Shown here: in pieces, positions 44,656 to 54,120 of the stretch | How positions within the stretch are numbered: position 1 is the stretch's first letter | Layout of the letters: every line of letters begins with the position of its first letter | The notes under the pieces: generated by a model | Database searches by the model: none | Seen by the model: the letters and a program-made list of their open reading frames with translations, nothing else | Told to the model about the DNA's origin: nothing | Position numbers and translations under genes: made by a program | Assembly: GCF_003352385.1 (NCBI RefSeq) | Contig: NZ_CP031243.1 | Span: 1,864,501-1,928,500, forward strand | DNA from: Haemophilus haemolyticus | GTDB lineage: Bacteria; Pseudomonadota; Gammaproteobacteria; Enterobacterales; Pasteurellaceae | Length of the DNA: 64,000 bases | Direction: 5' to 3'

Positions 44656-44689
44656 AGAGAAACCTTATAAAACAAGGTTTCTCTTTTTA
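44656..44689 (+). terminator. ssb terminator
   Basis: Arms AGAGAAACCTT / AAGGTTTCTCT around ATAAAAC, then TTTTTAC. It lies 45 bp after ssb. Confidence 0.9.
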
Positions 44690-44697
44690 CGTTTATT

Positions 44698-44760
44698 ATA
44701 GCCAGACGAAAGTCTGGCTATAATTAAATAACTCAAACCATTAGGATAATGGTTTGAGTT
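44698..44760. repeat. Two further perfect hairpins between ssb and the qat genes
   Basis: TATAGCCAGAC / GTCTGGCTATA closes a GAAA tetraloop (about 44698-44722), and AACTCAAACCATT / AATGGTTTGAGTT (44730-44760) follows. Neither has a long T tract. They lie at the convergent junction of core genome and the Qat island and may act as boundary terminators or mark the insertion point. Confidence 0.6.
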
Positions 44761-44835
44761 GAGATTGTAGGTAGAGATATTATAAGGAATTTGAGTTATT
44801 GGAAGTAATTGATAATTTTGAGGTAAGCTTATGGT

Positions 44836-45567
44836 TTATATATGTTTTGAAACTAAGCTAAAGAGATTTTGTCTCAGCATACTTTCAGCTTCTGAAATAT
44901 TCATCCTCCACATATCTGCCAATATTGCAATGGCAATATCAGCATTCCAAGGGAATAAAGCTTGTGTTTTAAAATTCCCAAAAGGTCCATCAGTTTCAAT
45001 TAATATTTTTTCTATTGGCATAAGTTGAGCTAAATCATCCCCCTTTTTACTACTTAACATTGCGGGGCCTACAGAAAAATAGCAGCCCATTTCAATCGCT
45101 CGTTTTAACTGTTGCTTTGTGCCTGAAAACCAATGAAGGATTGGCAGGTTATCATTTACTTGACTTAATTCATCTAGTACAGCATTTGCACTCATCCTAG
45201 AATGTATACTTAAGATTTTTCCGCCAGATTTTGCTGAGCTTCTTAAAATATGGCGAAAGACCTTTAATTGTGTTTCCCAATGTATTTTAAACTCTTTTCC
45301 GCCATCCAAACCAATTTCACCCACATAGCGAGTTTGGTTTAATAATGCATCAAACAATTCCAATTCTTGCCAACGTTCATGAGCTAGTTGGGGATGCAAT
45401 CCTAAGGCGGTACGAATACGAGGACAATCTTTTGCTAATGAACTTGTTCCACACCACGCTTTTGGTGTAGTTGTAACAGATAAGACATAAATATTTTCAT
45501 CTTTACATCGTTTTGCAACGTATTGTGGATTAGTATATAAATCCAAATGGCAATGCATATCCATCAT
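44836..45567 (-). CDS. qatD: QatD, TatD-like metal-dependent nuclease of the Qat system
   Basis: 243 residues of the TatD hydrolase family. The N-terminal MDMHCHLDLY holds the HxH metal ligands; GEIGLDGGKEF gives the conserved glutamate, ILHWFSGT a histidine and IETDGPFG the C-terminal aspartate. In Qat anti-phage systems the TatD-like protein is one of four required components. Its start overlaps the qatC stop by 4 bases. No uptake signal occurs in this gene or the other three. Confidence 0.9.
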   Translation of the reverse strand: MMDMHCHLDLYTNPQYVAKRCKDENIYVLSVTTTPKAWCGTSSLAKDCPRIRTALGLHPQLAHERWQELELFDALLNQTRYVGEIGLDGGKEFKIHWETQLKVFRHILRSSAKSGGKILSIHSRMSANAVLDELSQVNDNLPILHWFSGTKQQLKRAIEMGCYFSVGPAMLSSKKGDDLAQLMPIEKILIETDGPFGNFKTQALFPWNADIAIAILADMWRMNISEAESMLRQNLFSLVSKHI

Positions 45568-46880
45568 AATATTTGGTTCTCTATTAAAAGTTGCTCCACT
45601 TCATCCAACCCATTTATAAAAACATTTGCAAACTGATTTAATTGTTGAGTGGGTAGTGAACCACTTTGTAAAACCCATTGATTGATGTTGCGATGATTTT
45701 TTTGACGAATAGCACTTATTAAAGCAAATAAATCATCTCTTCTGTCCTGATTTATTAAAATTTGCCGAATGTCATTAAATTCATATTGGGCATCATTGGT
45801 AATACCAGCATAATGCAATGACGCTCTACGAATCAGACATGGAACACAAACCCCGCATTGTTGATTTTTGCGTTTCCAATGGCTACACGAAACAGTATCA
45901 GGGATAATTTGCTTTAATAATGGTAAATTTTTGCATTCTGCTATCATTTGCCCTTTGGTTTTAAATTGATAAGGATTTCTTAAAGTGAAAGGAATATTGA
46001 CCGCAGTGAGAAATTTTTGTATTTCTTGGATAAAATAAGGGTGAGTGGTACGGGTACTTAAAGTGCCTACTCTGCGTACTGTTAAAGGTGCATTGATTGA
46101 AATTACCCCATTTTCAGGAACTAAAATATCAATCTTTTTTTGCGCGACTTCCTGTAATGCATAAGCTGATACAATGGCAAATGCCAAAAAATTTAAACTT
46201 CTAGTTCGCATTGTGATTTCAGTGCTTTTTCCATTATTTGAATGAGGTTGTGCAATCGCATTAAATTGGGAAAATTGATTAATATAACCATTTCGGTTAA
46301 GTTGCTGAATAATAGCTTGCTGGCGTGATTTATCACCTTTATAAGAATGACTAACTAAAACTGGTGAATGCCCCAACTCCAATAAATCAACTACCCCAAT
46401 TGCTGAATCTAACCCACCTGAAAATAAACAAACACAGTCCTTATTTCTTAGATCTACCAATTTGGTTCTGCCACTTAATTTATAGGGCTGTGGCGGTAAC
46501 TGTCCGCCTGCCTGAAAATCAAATTGCCAAATATCACCACTTAAAAAGTGTAAAATCTGTTCTAAATGAACTTTGTTTGCTTGCCAAATATCTGGCTGGC
46601 ACAATGGTAACGTGATAGAAAAGGAACGACACCAGCCATTTGCAGTATCTTTTCGCAAAATAAAAGTATCTGCTGCTGTAACTGCCATTGCAATAGTTAG
46701 AAAATCCATTACTTGATTATTGAGTTCAACACCTAATCTTCTTACTCTATCCAAAACCATATTACCAATATGAGCGATTTGTAGACTTTTATCACCCATA
46801 CCATAAAGACGAATAGGTAAAACACCATTAGGCAAATTTTTTAATTGCTCAATATCGTGGTGAAAAAATAATTGATTCAT
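45564..46880 (-). CDS. qatC: QatC, QueC-like PP-loop protein of the Qat system
   Basis: 438 residues. VCLFSGGLDSAIGV is the PP-loop ATP pyrophosphatase motif SGGxDS of QueC-type enzymes. The C-terminal part has a zinc-binding set starting CSHWKRKNQQCGVCVPC with a following CLIRR. QueC itself makes preQ0 from carboxydeazaguanine; QatC is about twice its size with an extra N-terminal region, so it is the defence paralogue. The ATG at 46878-46880 overlaps the qatB stop by one base (TGATG); the frame is open further upstream to 46961 but that would overlap qatB by 82 bases. Confidence 0.92.
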   Translation of the reverse strand: MNQLFFHHDIEQLKNLPNGVLPIRLYGMGDKSLQIAHIGNMVLDRVRRLGVELNNQVMDFLTIAMAVTAADTFILRKDTANGWCRSFSITLPLCQPDIWQANKVHLEQILHFLSGDIWQFDFQAGGQLPPQPYKLSGRTKLVDLRNKDCVCLFSGGLDSAIGVVDLLELGHSPVLVSHSYKGDKSRQQAIIQQLNRNGYINQFSQFNAIAQPHSNNGKSTEITMRTRSLNFLAFAIVSAYALQEVAQKKIDILVPENGVISINAPLTVRRVGTLSTRTTHPYFIQEIQKFLTAVNIPFTLRNPYQFKTKGQMIAECKNLPLLKQIIPDTVSCSHWKRKNQQCGVCVPCLIRRASLHYAGITNDAQYEFNDIRQILINQDRRDDLFALISAIRQKNHRNINQWVLQSGSLPTQQLNQFANVFINGLDEVEQLLIENQIL

Positions 46881-47620
46881 CAATAATTCTCCCATTCTTC
46901 CCAAATTTCCAAAATAACTTGGTTTTGAATTTCTTGCATTTGTTCGGTTGTTAACTGACAAACATCATCCGTAAATTTAGGGGCAAGCGTAATATCCACC
47001 ACCTCATGAACTAATTGTCTCAAATCATTTTCAACATTTGAAATTTGAACAAGATCGCCACCTTTATTCCACGCCTTACCAGCATCGTGTACAATTTGCA
47101 GAAAAATACTTTCGGTTAAATAACAAATCATCATTTTACCAATGACTTCAGTGGTAATGCTATTTTCATCAAAAGTTGTCATTCCTTCCAATGCTTCTGA
47201 TAAAGCAATATTCATTGCAGAACGAATTTTGTCTGAATCACCGTGATGACCAGCCAAAAGTTCGGTAATTTGGTTGATGGCTTCATCGCAAGGCTGACCA
47301 TTTAAACTATGTAAATTAACCGAATATTGTTGCTGCTGGCTGCCTGAAAAAATACCAAATAAACCCGAGCCTGCTTGGGTAATTTTCCCCAATTTTTGGA
47401 CAGCTATATGCTTACCACCACTGGCTTTTCGTGCATAATGCCCAAGTGCTTTACGGACATCATCACGCCCACCGCTTCGTACAGCCCTACCGATTGCTTG
47501 ACGCAATCCCTTTAATCTCTGTGGGTCTGGTGTTTGTAACGATGTCTGACTATCATCAACCCAAGAGGGCAATAGAGGCGAACGACCATTTGGCCCTACG
47601 CTAGATTGTGAAGTACCCAT
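46880..47620 (-). CDS. qatB: QatB, Qat system component
   Basis: 246 residues starting MGTSQSSVGPNGRSPLLPSW, the conserved QatB opening (GTSxSxxGP then a short proline-rich stretch and W). A glycine/serine and basic segment (about 40-80) follows, and the rest is predicted mostly helical and acidic. The biochemical role of QatB is not established. It lies 3 bases downstream of qatA, with an AAGGAG ribosome-binding site formed over the qatA stop. Confidence 0.88.
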   Translation of the reverse strand: MGTSQSSVGPNGRSPLLPSWVDDSQTSLQTPDPQRLKGLRQAIGRAVRSGGRDDVRKALGHYARKASGGKHIAVQKLGKITQAGSGLFGIFSGSQQQQYSVNLHSLNGQPCDEAINQITELLAGHHGDSDKIRSAMNIALSEALEGMTTFDENSITTEVIGKMMICYLTESIFLQIVHDAGKAWNKGGDLVQISNVENDLRQLVHEVVDITLAPKFTDDVCQLTTEQMQEIQNQVILEIWEEWENY

Positions 47621-47623
47621 TGC

Positions 47624-49390
47624 TTACTCCTTGTACCAAGTTTCACTTTTTAATCTTTTGTTCAACCACGGATAGTTAATGTCTTTATTTTTCAATTCAG
47701 CAATAAAGCGAGTTAAAATTTTTGCACCGTCTTCTGAATTTGCCGCTAGCAAACAAGCCCCCATAAAACCATCTGGGCTTTTATCCCAATTATCCAGTTT
47801 TCTTAATTGTTCAATCAATGCTTCCATAACGGAGATTTGTTCATCAATTGTTAATCCCTGAATAGCGTTCTGAGTATTTTGTGAGCCTGTTCTTGATTTA
47901 GTTACAAGTAAAATACTTAAAACATCTTGGGCTTTTTGAGAAAGTTGAGCAGTGTAAGTATTTAGCGGAATGGTTTCTCTAGATAAATAAATTGCTGCTC
48001 GTAAATTAACATCAGATAATTTTGGCTCTAATTTTACCCATTCTTTGATAAATGTTTGAATGGATTTATTTTCGGAGAGCATTGATAAATTTTGCTCATT
48101 GTTCTTTTCAAGCCCTTTTAATAATTCAGAGTTACCATCTTCTTCATTGATACTCTGATAAAATTTTGTTACCACATCAGAATCCACGCATCGCTCAAAA
48201 ATAACCAACTTGGTAATAATCGCTTCATCTAATGACATTTGACGCTTGTTTGCGATTTTGGTACGCATTTTAATGGTATTTAAAATGCGTTTTACAATTC
48301 TAGGATTACCGTGAATATTAGGTGAATTTGCTAATAAAGGCGCTACTCTGTTTGCGCGTTCAAAATCTGACAATAGAGCTTGATTGTGTTGCTCTTCAAT
48401 AGTTTTGGCCACTTCTTCTGGATTTAAAGATTGACTTTTCCAAGATTGTTGCAAATGAGTTTCTAAAAATTGGCGTAAGCTTGCTAATTTTCCGGTTGGT
48501 ACTTTTTGATGAATGGCGTACAGCATATATAAATACGCACGAATTTCAAGCACACCTGCTTTGGGTACACGAATAGGAATCTGTATGAGCTTATCCAAAT
48601 AATCAATTTGATGACGATACGACAAATCTTTGTAATGCTCCGCAACTGAATGGCGAATCATTTCCTCGTCGGCCGCGATAATGAATGCCGTCCGATTTAA
48701 AAACAAAAATAAACGAATCGCCTCCAATGTCTGAATAGCATTAGCAGGCAGACAACGGTCAAGATTATCAATTACAATAACCAGCTTTTTACCTAAATCC
48801 TGTAATATTTCGCTATATTCTTTTCTAAACTCATCTATTTGTTGTGGTGGTGTTTGTTTCTCTTTTGGCTTGATAAGATTTTTCCCTGAATCAACAAGAT
48901 TTTTCCCTACTTCTACAATTTGCTTACTTTCTGTTTCATTTTGAACACCATCCAATGATTCTTTTGCTGTTTCAAATGTTTTGGAAATTAAGCCAAAAGT
49001 TGGCACTCCTGCAGCCAACGCAGCTCCTTCGGCCATTAAACCAAGCAAACGCAAACCATTAATTCTCGCAAATAAGTTTTTGGATTTTTTCAAGATGGTT
49101 TCTTCATCTTTGGCGGCCTGAATCAAATGGCTTGCAATAGTTTCCAAAAGCGCCGCTCTGGCATCATCAAATCCCTGATAGAGCCAAGCATCAAATTTAA
49201 TTATAATCCACTCATCAGGCTTGATTTGTTGCTCAATCAAATTTAACAAAGAGGACTTACCTGCTCCCCAGTTACCAAAAATACCTATTGAAACTGGTAG
49301 CATAGCCTCAGATTCCAATATTTCAGTAACAATTTGGGATACCTCACCAAAATTGAGATAGTCTTCTTTAGATTCAGTATCTGACCACAC
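47624..49390 (-). CDS. qatA: QatA, KAP-family P-loop ATPase of the Qat system
   Basis: 588 residues of the KAP NTPase family. Walker A is GIFGNWGAGKSSLLN (residues about 38-52) and Walker B KLVIVIDNLDRCLP (about 220), followed by the KAP-typical FLFLNRTAFIIAADEEMI. A weakly hydrophobic stretch (LLGLMAEGAALAAG, about 112-125) sits between them, where KAP proteins often have membrane segments. The start is a GTG at 49388-49390 with AAGGG upstream; it is the first gene of the qatABCD operon. AT-rich upstream sequence probably holds the promoter. Confidence 0.92.
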   Translation of the reverse strand: MWSDTESKEDYLNFGEVSQIVTEILESEAMLPVSIGIFGNWGAGKSSLLNLIEQQIKPDEWIIIKFDAWLYQGFDDARAALLETIASHLIQAAKDEETILKKSKNLFARINGLRLLGLMAEGAALAAGVPTFGLISKTFETAKESLDGVQNETESKQIVEVGKNLVDSGKNLIKPKEKQTPPQQIDEFRKEYSEILQDLGKKLVIVIDNLDRCLPANAIQTLEAIRLFLFLNRTAFIIAADEEMIRHSVAEHYKDLSYRHQIDYLDKLIQIPIRVPKAGVLEIRAYLYMLYAIHQKVPTGKLASLRQFLETHLQQSWKSQSLNPEEVAKTIEEQHNQALLSDFERANRVAPLLANSPNIHGNPRIVKRILNTIKMRTKIANKRQMSLDEAIITKLVIFERCVDSDVVTKFYQSINEEDGNSELLKGLEKNNEQNLSMLSENKSIQTFIKEWVKLEPKLSDVNLRAAIYLSRETIPLNTYTAQLSQKAQDVLSILLVTKSRTGSQNTQNAIQGLTIDEQISVMEALIEQLRKLDNWDKSPDGFMGACLLAANSEDGAKILTRFIAELKNKDINYPWLNKRLKSETWYKE

Positions 49391-49756
49391 TAAATTACCC
49401 TTATTTATAAAAATATAGATTTTTATATACTAACACATTTTTCAACAAGCATTTTTAATGTTTTTATAATGATAAGTATATAGAAGGTATCAAGATTGAT
49501 GGATGAATTATCGAAATTAAAAGATATTAGGAAAAGGGATGGAAGTGGAATAAAACAAATTAAACTACTATAATCGACCAGCTTTTCCTTCTTTCAAGGA
49601 TTTTATAGATAAACATTGTCAATTTGGTATCTCATAGCAAGCACATTGTGTAAAAAGTGAATGACTAAAACCTAATTATTTGATTTTAAATAACTTTATG
49701 ATTTACATTTTACTATAAAATAGAAACAACCATTTTAATTCAAACCAACTCAAAAC
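49391..49756. other. AT-rich region between qatA and the Kef-type antiporter gene
   Basis: About 370 bp, very AT-rich. It should contain the qatA promoter (minus strand, TATA-rich stretch 49400-49430). A 25-codon plus-strand ORF near 49496-49573 has no recognisable product and is not called. No tRNA or attachment-site repeat was seen. Confidence 0.55.
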
Positions 49757-49784
49757 AAAAAGGAAGCAATTTGCTTCCTTTTTT
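49757..49784 (-). terminator. Terminator of the Kef-type antiporter gene
   Basis: Arms AAAAGGAAGCAA / TTGCTTCCTTTT with a minimal loop and A/T tracts on both sides, 23 bp beyond the minus-strand stop. Confidence 0.85.
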
Positions 49785-49807
49785 AGTTGAAATGTATTGA
49801 AAGAATT

Positions 49808-51658
49808 TTAAGAATTATTATTTGACGTTTCTTCAGATTCCTCAATCAATATTCCTGCTGTTTCATCATTTAGCGCTTGAGCATCTACATGAGGTTTAAT
49901 AAATGGTTTTGGCGTCCAATATTTTTTTAAGATTTCATTAGAAAAACCATGTAGAACTTCCTCATTTAGACGTTCTTGATCCAATGCTCGTACTTCTTTA
50001 ATAACTTCATCAGCCTCAATCTTATCAATGCCAAGTTTCATTAGTGTTGCTTGGCTAAGTGCAATGGCGGATTCAAAAGTTTCACGCACAATAAAATCCA
50101 CATCTTGCTTAATTAGGCTCACCGTCGTTTTTCTATCATAAGTGCGGGTTAAAATCGGCAAGTTTGGATAAGCCCCTTTAAGTTGGCTCACAATCGTTTC
50201 AATGCGATCTGTATCATTAATACCAATCACCACACATTTAGCTTTTTCAATTCCCGCGGCGTAAAGTACATCCAAACGAATACCATCACCATAATAGACT
50301 TTAAAACCAAATTTTGCCGCAGCACGGATATTTTCTATATTACGATCAATCACTGAAACGCTGATGCCTCGGATTAATAATGTTTGACATACGATCTGGC
50401 TAAAGCGGCCAAAACCAATTACAAGCACGTTATCTTCTAAATCATCAATAGGCGACAGATCGCTCGTATCTGGTTGAGTCGCTAATTTTCTCTCTCCAGA
50501 TTGCGCTAATTTACGAGTAATTTGTGTAATAAATGGAGAAAACAACATGGAAATAATTACCGCTGCAGTAAAAGTGGCATTTTCATGGTTGCTCATTACG
50601 CCTGCTGTTGTTGCGGCAGAGAAAAGTACGAAAGCAAATTCACCACCATGCGCCAAAAGTGACATTCTTCCCACTGCTTCCCTATGTTCTAAGCGAGTAA
50701 TTCGAGCAACAACATACACAGAAAGTCCTTTACCAATAATATAAAGGAATACAATTCCGAGTAGTAATAACCAGTGATTAAACACTAAGCTCAAATCCAA
50801 TGACATGCCCACGCCCATAAAAAACAGGCCAAGCAATAGACCTCGAAATGGCTCGATATCCGCTTCTAATTGATGACGGAACGAAGACTCTGACAGCATA
50901 ACGCCTGCTACAAATGCCCCCATTGCCATTGAAAGTCCACCTATTTCCATGGCTAATGCTGCGCCAAGTACAACTAATAAAGCCGCCGCTGTCATCATCT
51001 CTCGAATATGTGCTTTAGAAATTAATCGGAATAATGGATTCATTAACCATTTACCCGCGACAATCAAGCCGATTACCGCCCCTAATGCGATGCCGATTGA
51101 CATCCAATCGGTATGAGTGCTTTCTTCAGAATGAGGCGCAAGAAACGCCACTGATGCCAATAATGGCACAATAGCAATATCTTCAAAAATTAAAGTCGAA
51201 ATAATTCGCTGACCTTTAGATGTACTGGTAATACAACGTTCTTCTAACGTTTGCATCACAATCGCGGTTGAAGAAAGTGTAAATCCCATACCTGCTATAA
51301 ACGCCACTTCTTTCGGTAAATCAAGTAAATAAATCCCCGCAAAAGTAAGCAGAACACCACACAATCCAACTTGTAATAATCCCCGCCCAAAAATTGCTTT
51401 TTTCATAGACCAAAGCCGTTCAGGGTGCATTTCAAGCCCAATAATGAACAAGAACATCACGACACCCAATTCAGCCAAATGCACGACTGAAGCCGGCTCT
51501 TGAATAACACCGAATACTGAAGGACCAATCATACAACCAGCCACTAAATACCCTAGCACACTACCAAGCCCTAGGCGTTTAAATAACGGCACAATAGTCA
51601 CGCTCGACGCAAGCAAAATTACGGTTTTAATCAGATCTGAATCAGCAAGATGGGACAT
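49808..51658 (-). CDS. KefB/KefC-type monovalent cation:proton antiporter
   Basis: 616 residues. The N-terminal CPA2 membrane domain (about 12 helices, residues 1-380) includes VLGYLVAGCMIGPSVFG and GFTLSSTAIVMQTL. A TrkA-N (RCK) domain follows at about 400-530 with VLVIGFGRFSQIVCQ and VIDRN, binding NAD(H)/glutathione adducts in KefC relatives. It exports potassium in exchange for protons on electrophile stress. ATG 51656-51658 has a GGAGC ribosome-binding site; four further codons upstream are possible. The flavodoxin-like partner (KefF/KefG) is not next to it. Confidence 0.9.
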   Translation of the reverse strand: MSHLADSDLIKTVILLASSVTIVPLFKRLGLGSVLGYLVAGCMIGPSVFGVIQEPASVVHLAELGVVMFLFIIGLEMHPERLWSMKKAIFGRGLLQVGLCGVLLTFAGIYLLDLPKEVAFIAGMGFTLSSTAIVMQTLEERCITSTSKGQRIISTLIFEDIAIVPLLASVAFLAPHSEESTHTDWMSIGIALGAVIGLIVAGKWLMNPLFRLISKAHIREMMTAAALLVVLGAALAMEIGGLSMAMGAFVAGVMLSESSFRHQLEADIEPFRGLLLGLFFMGVGMSLDLSLVFNHWLLLLGIVFLYIIGKGLSVYVVARITRLEHREAVGRMSLLAHGGEFAFVLFSAATTAGVMSNHENATFTAAVIISMLFSPFITQITRKLAQSGERKLATQPDTSDLSPIDDLEDNVLVIGFGRFSQIVCQTLLIRGISVSVIDRNIENIRAAAKFGFKVYYGDGIRLDVLYAAGIEKAKCVVIGINDTDRIETIVSQLKGAYPNLPILTRTYDRKTTVSLIKQDVDFIVRETFESAIALSQATLMKLGIDKIEADEVIKEVRALDQERLNEEVLHGFSNEILKKYWTPKPFIKPHVDAQALNDETAGILIEESEETSNNNS

Positions 51659-51713
51659 TAATAGCTCCAATGATGAAATGGAATATAATTGTATTCTAAC
51701 TAGTTTCCTTTAA

Positions 51714-51750
51714 ATAAAAAAGTGAGCATATCTCATATTATGCTCACTTT
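51714..51750 (-). terminator. Terminator after the slam pseudogene
   Basis: Arms AAAGTGAGCATA / TATGCTCACTTT with an 8-base loop; minus-strand exit TTTTTATT. It lies 33 bp past the slam stop and 55 bp before the antiporter start. Confidence 0.88.
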
Positions 51751-51783
51751 AGAAATGGATAAACCTAAGTTCAATTAATTAAC

Positions 51784-53252
51784 TTAAAATGTCTTTTCAA
51801 ACAACATATTCACATTCTTCTGAGTGTAAGAATACATTTCTGGAATATTGCTATCTTGTTTACGCCAGCTTAGTTGGAGTTTTGGTGTAATTCCCCAAAT
51901 ATGCCAGTCGCGTTTCCATAGGGATAAATTTATGCCGTAAATTTTATCTTCTCGACGTTTTCCAAAAGAAAACAAATTGAGATTACCAAGTTTGGCAATA
52001 TCTTTAAATTCACGTTTCATTATGGATAAGCCGAGACGTGAGGAAATACCCCAATTCCATTCTTGTCCCCAACCTAAACGTAGGCTTTTACTGTCTGAAC
52101 CATATTGACGAACCTTCGTTCTTTCTGCCATAAAATCAGAACCGAGATAGAAAAACTGTTTCGGTGTTCTTGCCCAAAGTAAGGTTGCGGAAATCAGTTT
52201 GTTATTACCGTTTTGTGATGTACTGTCTAAATAACGTTGTTTTGAAAACTCTCCCGCCGTAAAAAGTTGCCAGTTTGGACTTAACCAGCGAGAAAATTCC
52301 ACCCTTGCCCCATTAGACCAACGGTAACTTTCGCCGCCATACCAACGTTTTTCATAAAAAGGTTTAATGCGGAAATTTTGCTTCGCGGTTTTATGTGCAT
52401 AGCCAATAAAAGTGCGGTTGGAAATATCATCAAATTCATGATTATCCCAATAGCTCTTTCCCCCAAACTCATTGCCCACCGTGAGGTAATTAGAGCTCCA
52501 TAAATTAAAATCTCTCGAAATATCGAGTGAATACGCCAAACCGTGGCTGTTTGTGGCATCATCGATTCCGAACGTGTTAAGGTGCCACCATTATTTAATA
52601 CGACCGTTTTGCCCTCACCAACATTATTGACATTGGTATCACGCACATAATTAAAAGAAAAATCCACATTCCAGCTATCACGTTCTTTTAAAGCCTCTAA
52701 ATAAGCATCCATTAAACGCTTAACTTGAGGCGGTAAATCCTCTGCGGTTTGTGCTTTTTCAAATTGGTCTTTAGCAGCCCCATCTTGTTTTTGATTGAAT
52801 AAAGCGATAGCCAGTTCAATTCGCACAGGGTTTAAATTTGGATTTTTCGCCAAAATTTCGCGATATTTATCAATGGCTGCAGTATAGTTTTCCGTTAGCG
52901 CAGCCAATTTTCCTTCCGCAAAGTGTTCCATAATCGGGTCACGATTTGGAAAAGTGCGGTAAATTTCCAGCAATTTTTTTATCATTTCTGGATTGCGTGC
53001 GTAAATGGCACGAGTTAATAATTCGTGGGTTAAAACTGGGTTTTGTTTAAGTTGCTCAAGGGTAATTTGAATTTGTTCGACTTGCTCTGTGCCTAAGGGC
53101 GGTAAATTTTGTTCGCGTTTTTCAAGTTTGGCGACATTAATTTGTGGTTCAAGTTCGGTTTTAATTGGTGTTTGACGAATATCTAGTGCCGTTGTTTCTG
53201 CTAAAGCAAGAGCGGGGAAAAGTGCAGTAAAAAAGAAAGCAATACTTTTCAT
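51784..53252 (-). pseudogene. Slam-type surface lipoprotein assembly modulator, split by a frameshift
   Basis: Slam proteins move lipoproteins across the outer membrane. The first part starts MKSIAFFFTALFPALALA (signal peptide), then a TPR-like helical domain (about 20-200, with KLAALTENYTAAIDKYREI) and the first barrel strand (SFNYVRDTNVNNVGEG). Near 52541 the frame changes: the barrel (DUF560) continues one frame over as GLAYSLDISRDFNLW and ends KTF at 51784. Adding one G to the GG at 52541-52542 would restore a single frame of about 490 aa. Two uptake signals lie within. Either a pseudogene or a sequencing error; the paired lipoprotein gene just upstream is intact. Confidence 0.82.
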
Positions 53253-53299
53253 AAAATGAGTAACTTTAAGTAAATATTTATAAACAAACAATAAGTTGA

Positions 53300-53322
53300 A
53301 AAATGGCGGACAAAAATCCGCC
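53300..53322 (-). terminator. Hairpin between the lipoprotein gene and slam
   Basis: GGCGGA / TCCGCC with loop CAAAAA; the minus-strand exit is ATTTTTC. It would end most lipoprotein mRNA and allow some readthrough into slam. Confidence 0.8.
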
Positions 53323-53341
53323 AAATATTGTTTTATAACGA

Positions 53342-54010
53342 TTATTTAGGTTGTTTGGTTGCATCAAAAAAGGCTTCATAGCCAAAAAGATATTTTGTTG
53401 CACCATCTTTGCCTTCAAAGCTTGGATAAAAACCATCCTCTATTGCGCGTCTAGAATTATACTCCACACGTCCAACTATATCACCATTTTCTGAAATAGT
53501 AGCAGAATACTTACCGTCAGCATCATCCCCAAAATCTACATGACCATCTTTCACTTTATTTTCTATAATCTCTTTTTCTCTCAACTGAATGCTACCTACG
53601 GTTTTACTATCGATAGTTCCCGACATTTTAAATTTATCAGAAGAATTTTTTTGAACATTAAGTGTAACATCACCGTCTTCATCTGTCGTCGTTTGTGCGT
53701 ATCTTTCCTCGTCAGTGTTACTAAGCTTAACTTTTGCAAATACTTTACCTTTATAAGTTGCATCAACTAAATCGCTAGATTTACCATCTACTACAGCTCG
53801 ATAAAACAGCTTTTTAAGATCATCGTATGAAGATGCCGCTGGTTGAGTTGCTGCTGGTTGAGTTGCGTCTGGTTTAGCTTCTGCTGGTTGAGTTGCTGCT
53901 GGTTGAACTGGTGTTGGACGAGCATCTGCAAAATTTGAAGTAGATTTACAAGCAGTCAAACTTAGTGCAATACACATCGCTAATGCGGTTGTTTTTAACG
54001 TTGGTTTCAT
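53342..54010 (-). CDS. Slam-associated surface lipoprotein
   Basis: 222 residues. Signal peptide with lipobox LTAC (cleavage before Cys about 21). A flexible linker follows with degenerate AATQP-type repeats (about 35-60; 15-bp DNA repeats). The C-terminal 150 residues are rich in beta-strand and glycine turns, ending KYLFGYEAFFDATKQPK, resembling the small eight-stranded barrels of Slam clients such as the TbpB C-lobe or factor H binding protein. Its slam gene lies directly downstream. The ligand is unknown. ATG 54008-54010 has an AAAGGAAAA ribosome-binding site; a longer frame to 54097 lacks a signal peptide at its start. Confidence 0.75.
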   Translation of the reverse strand: MKPTLKTTALAMCIALSLTACKSTSNFADARPTPVQPAATQPAEAKPDATQPAATQPAASSYDDLKKLFYRAVVDGKSSDLVDATYKGKVFAKVKLSNTDEERYAQTTTDEDGDVTLNVQKNSSDKFKMSGTIDSKTVGSIQLREKEIIENKVKDGHVDFGDDADGKYSATISENGDIVGRVEYNSRRAIEDGFYPSFEGKDGATKYLFGYEAFFDATKQPK

Positions 54011-54120
54011 AACTTTTCCTTTAATATAAAGATATAGACTAACGCTTTCATTGAAATCATACTGACTACATGATGCCTCATTAACAATGAATTTCAATAA
54101 AAACGCCCAGTATGATAAAC

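Noticed and set aside
44649..44760. CRISPR-like array from successive hairpins after ssb
   Set aside because: The three hairpins differ in sequence and spacing; there are no direct repeats or spacers and no cas genes.
45564..46880. QatC as a housekeeping QueC for queuosine synthesis
   Set aside because: It is about twice QueC length, sits in a four-gene Qat operon, and no queD, queE or queF is nearby; the cell appears to import precursor through YhhQ.
49496..49573. 25-codon ORF upstream of qatA on the plus strand
   Set aside because: Too short, no recognisable motif and no terminator; coding potential cannot be supported.
53342..54010. Hemophilin (haem-binding hemophore) identity for the Slam-linked lipoprotein
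   Set aside because: Hemophilin is a secreted non-lipidated protein beside a TonB receptor; this one has a lipobox and no receptor gene nearby.
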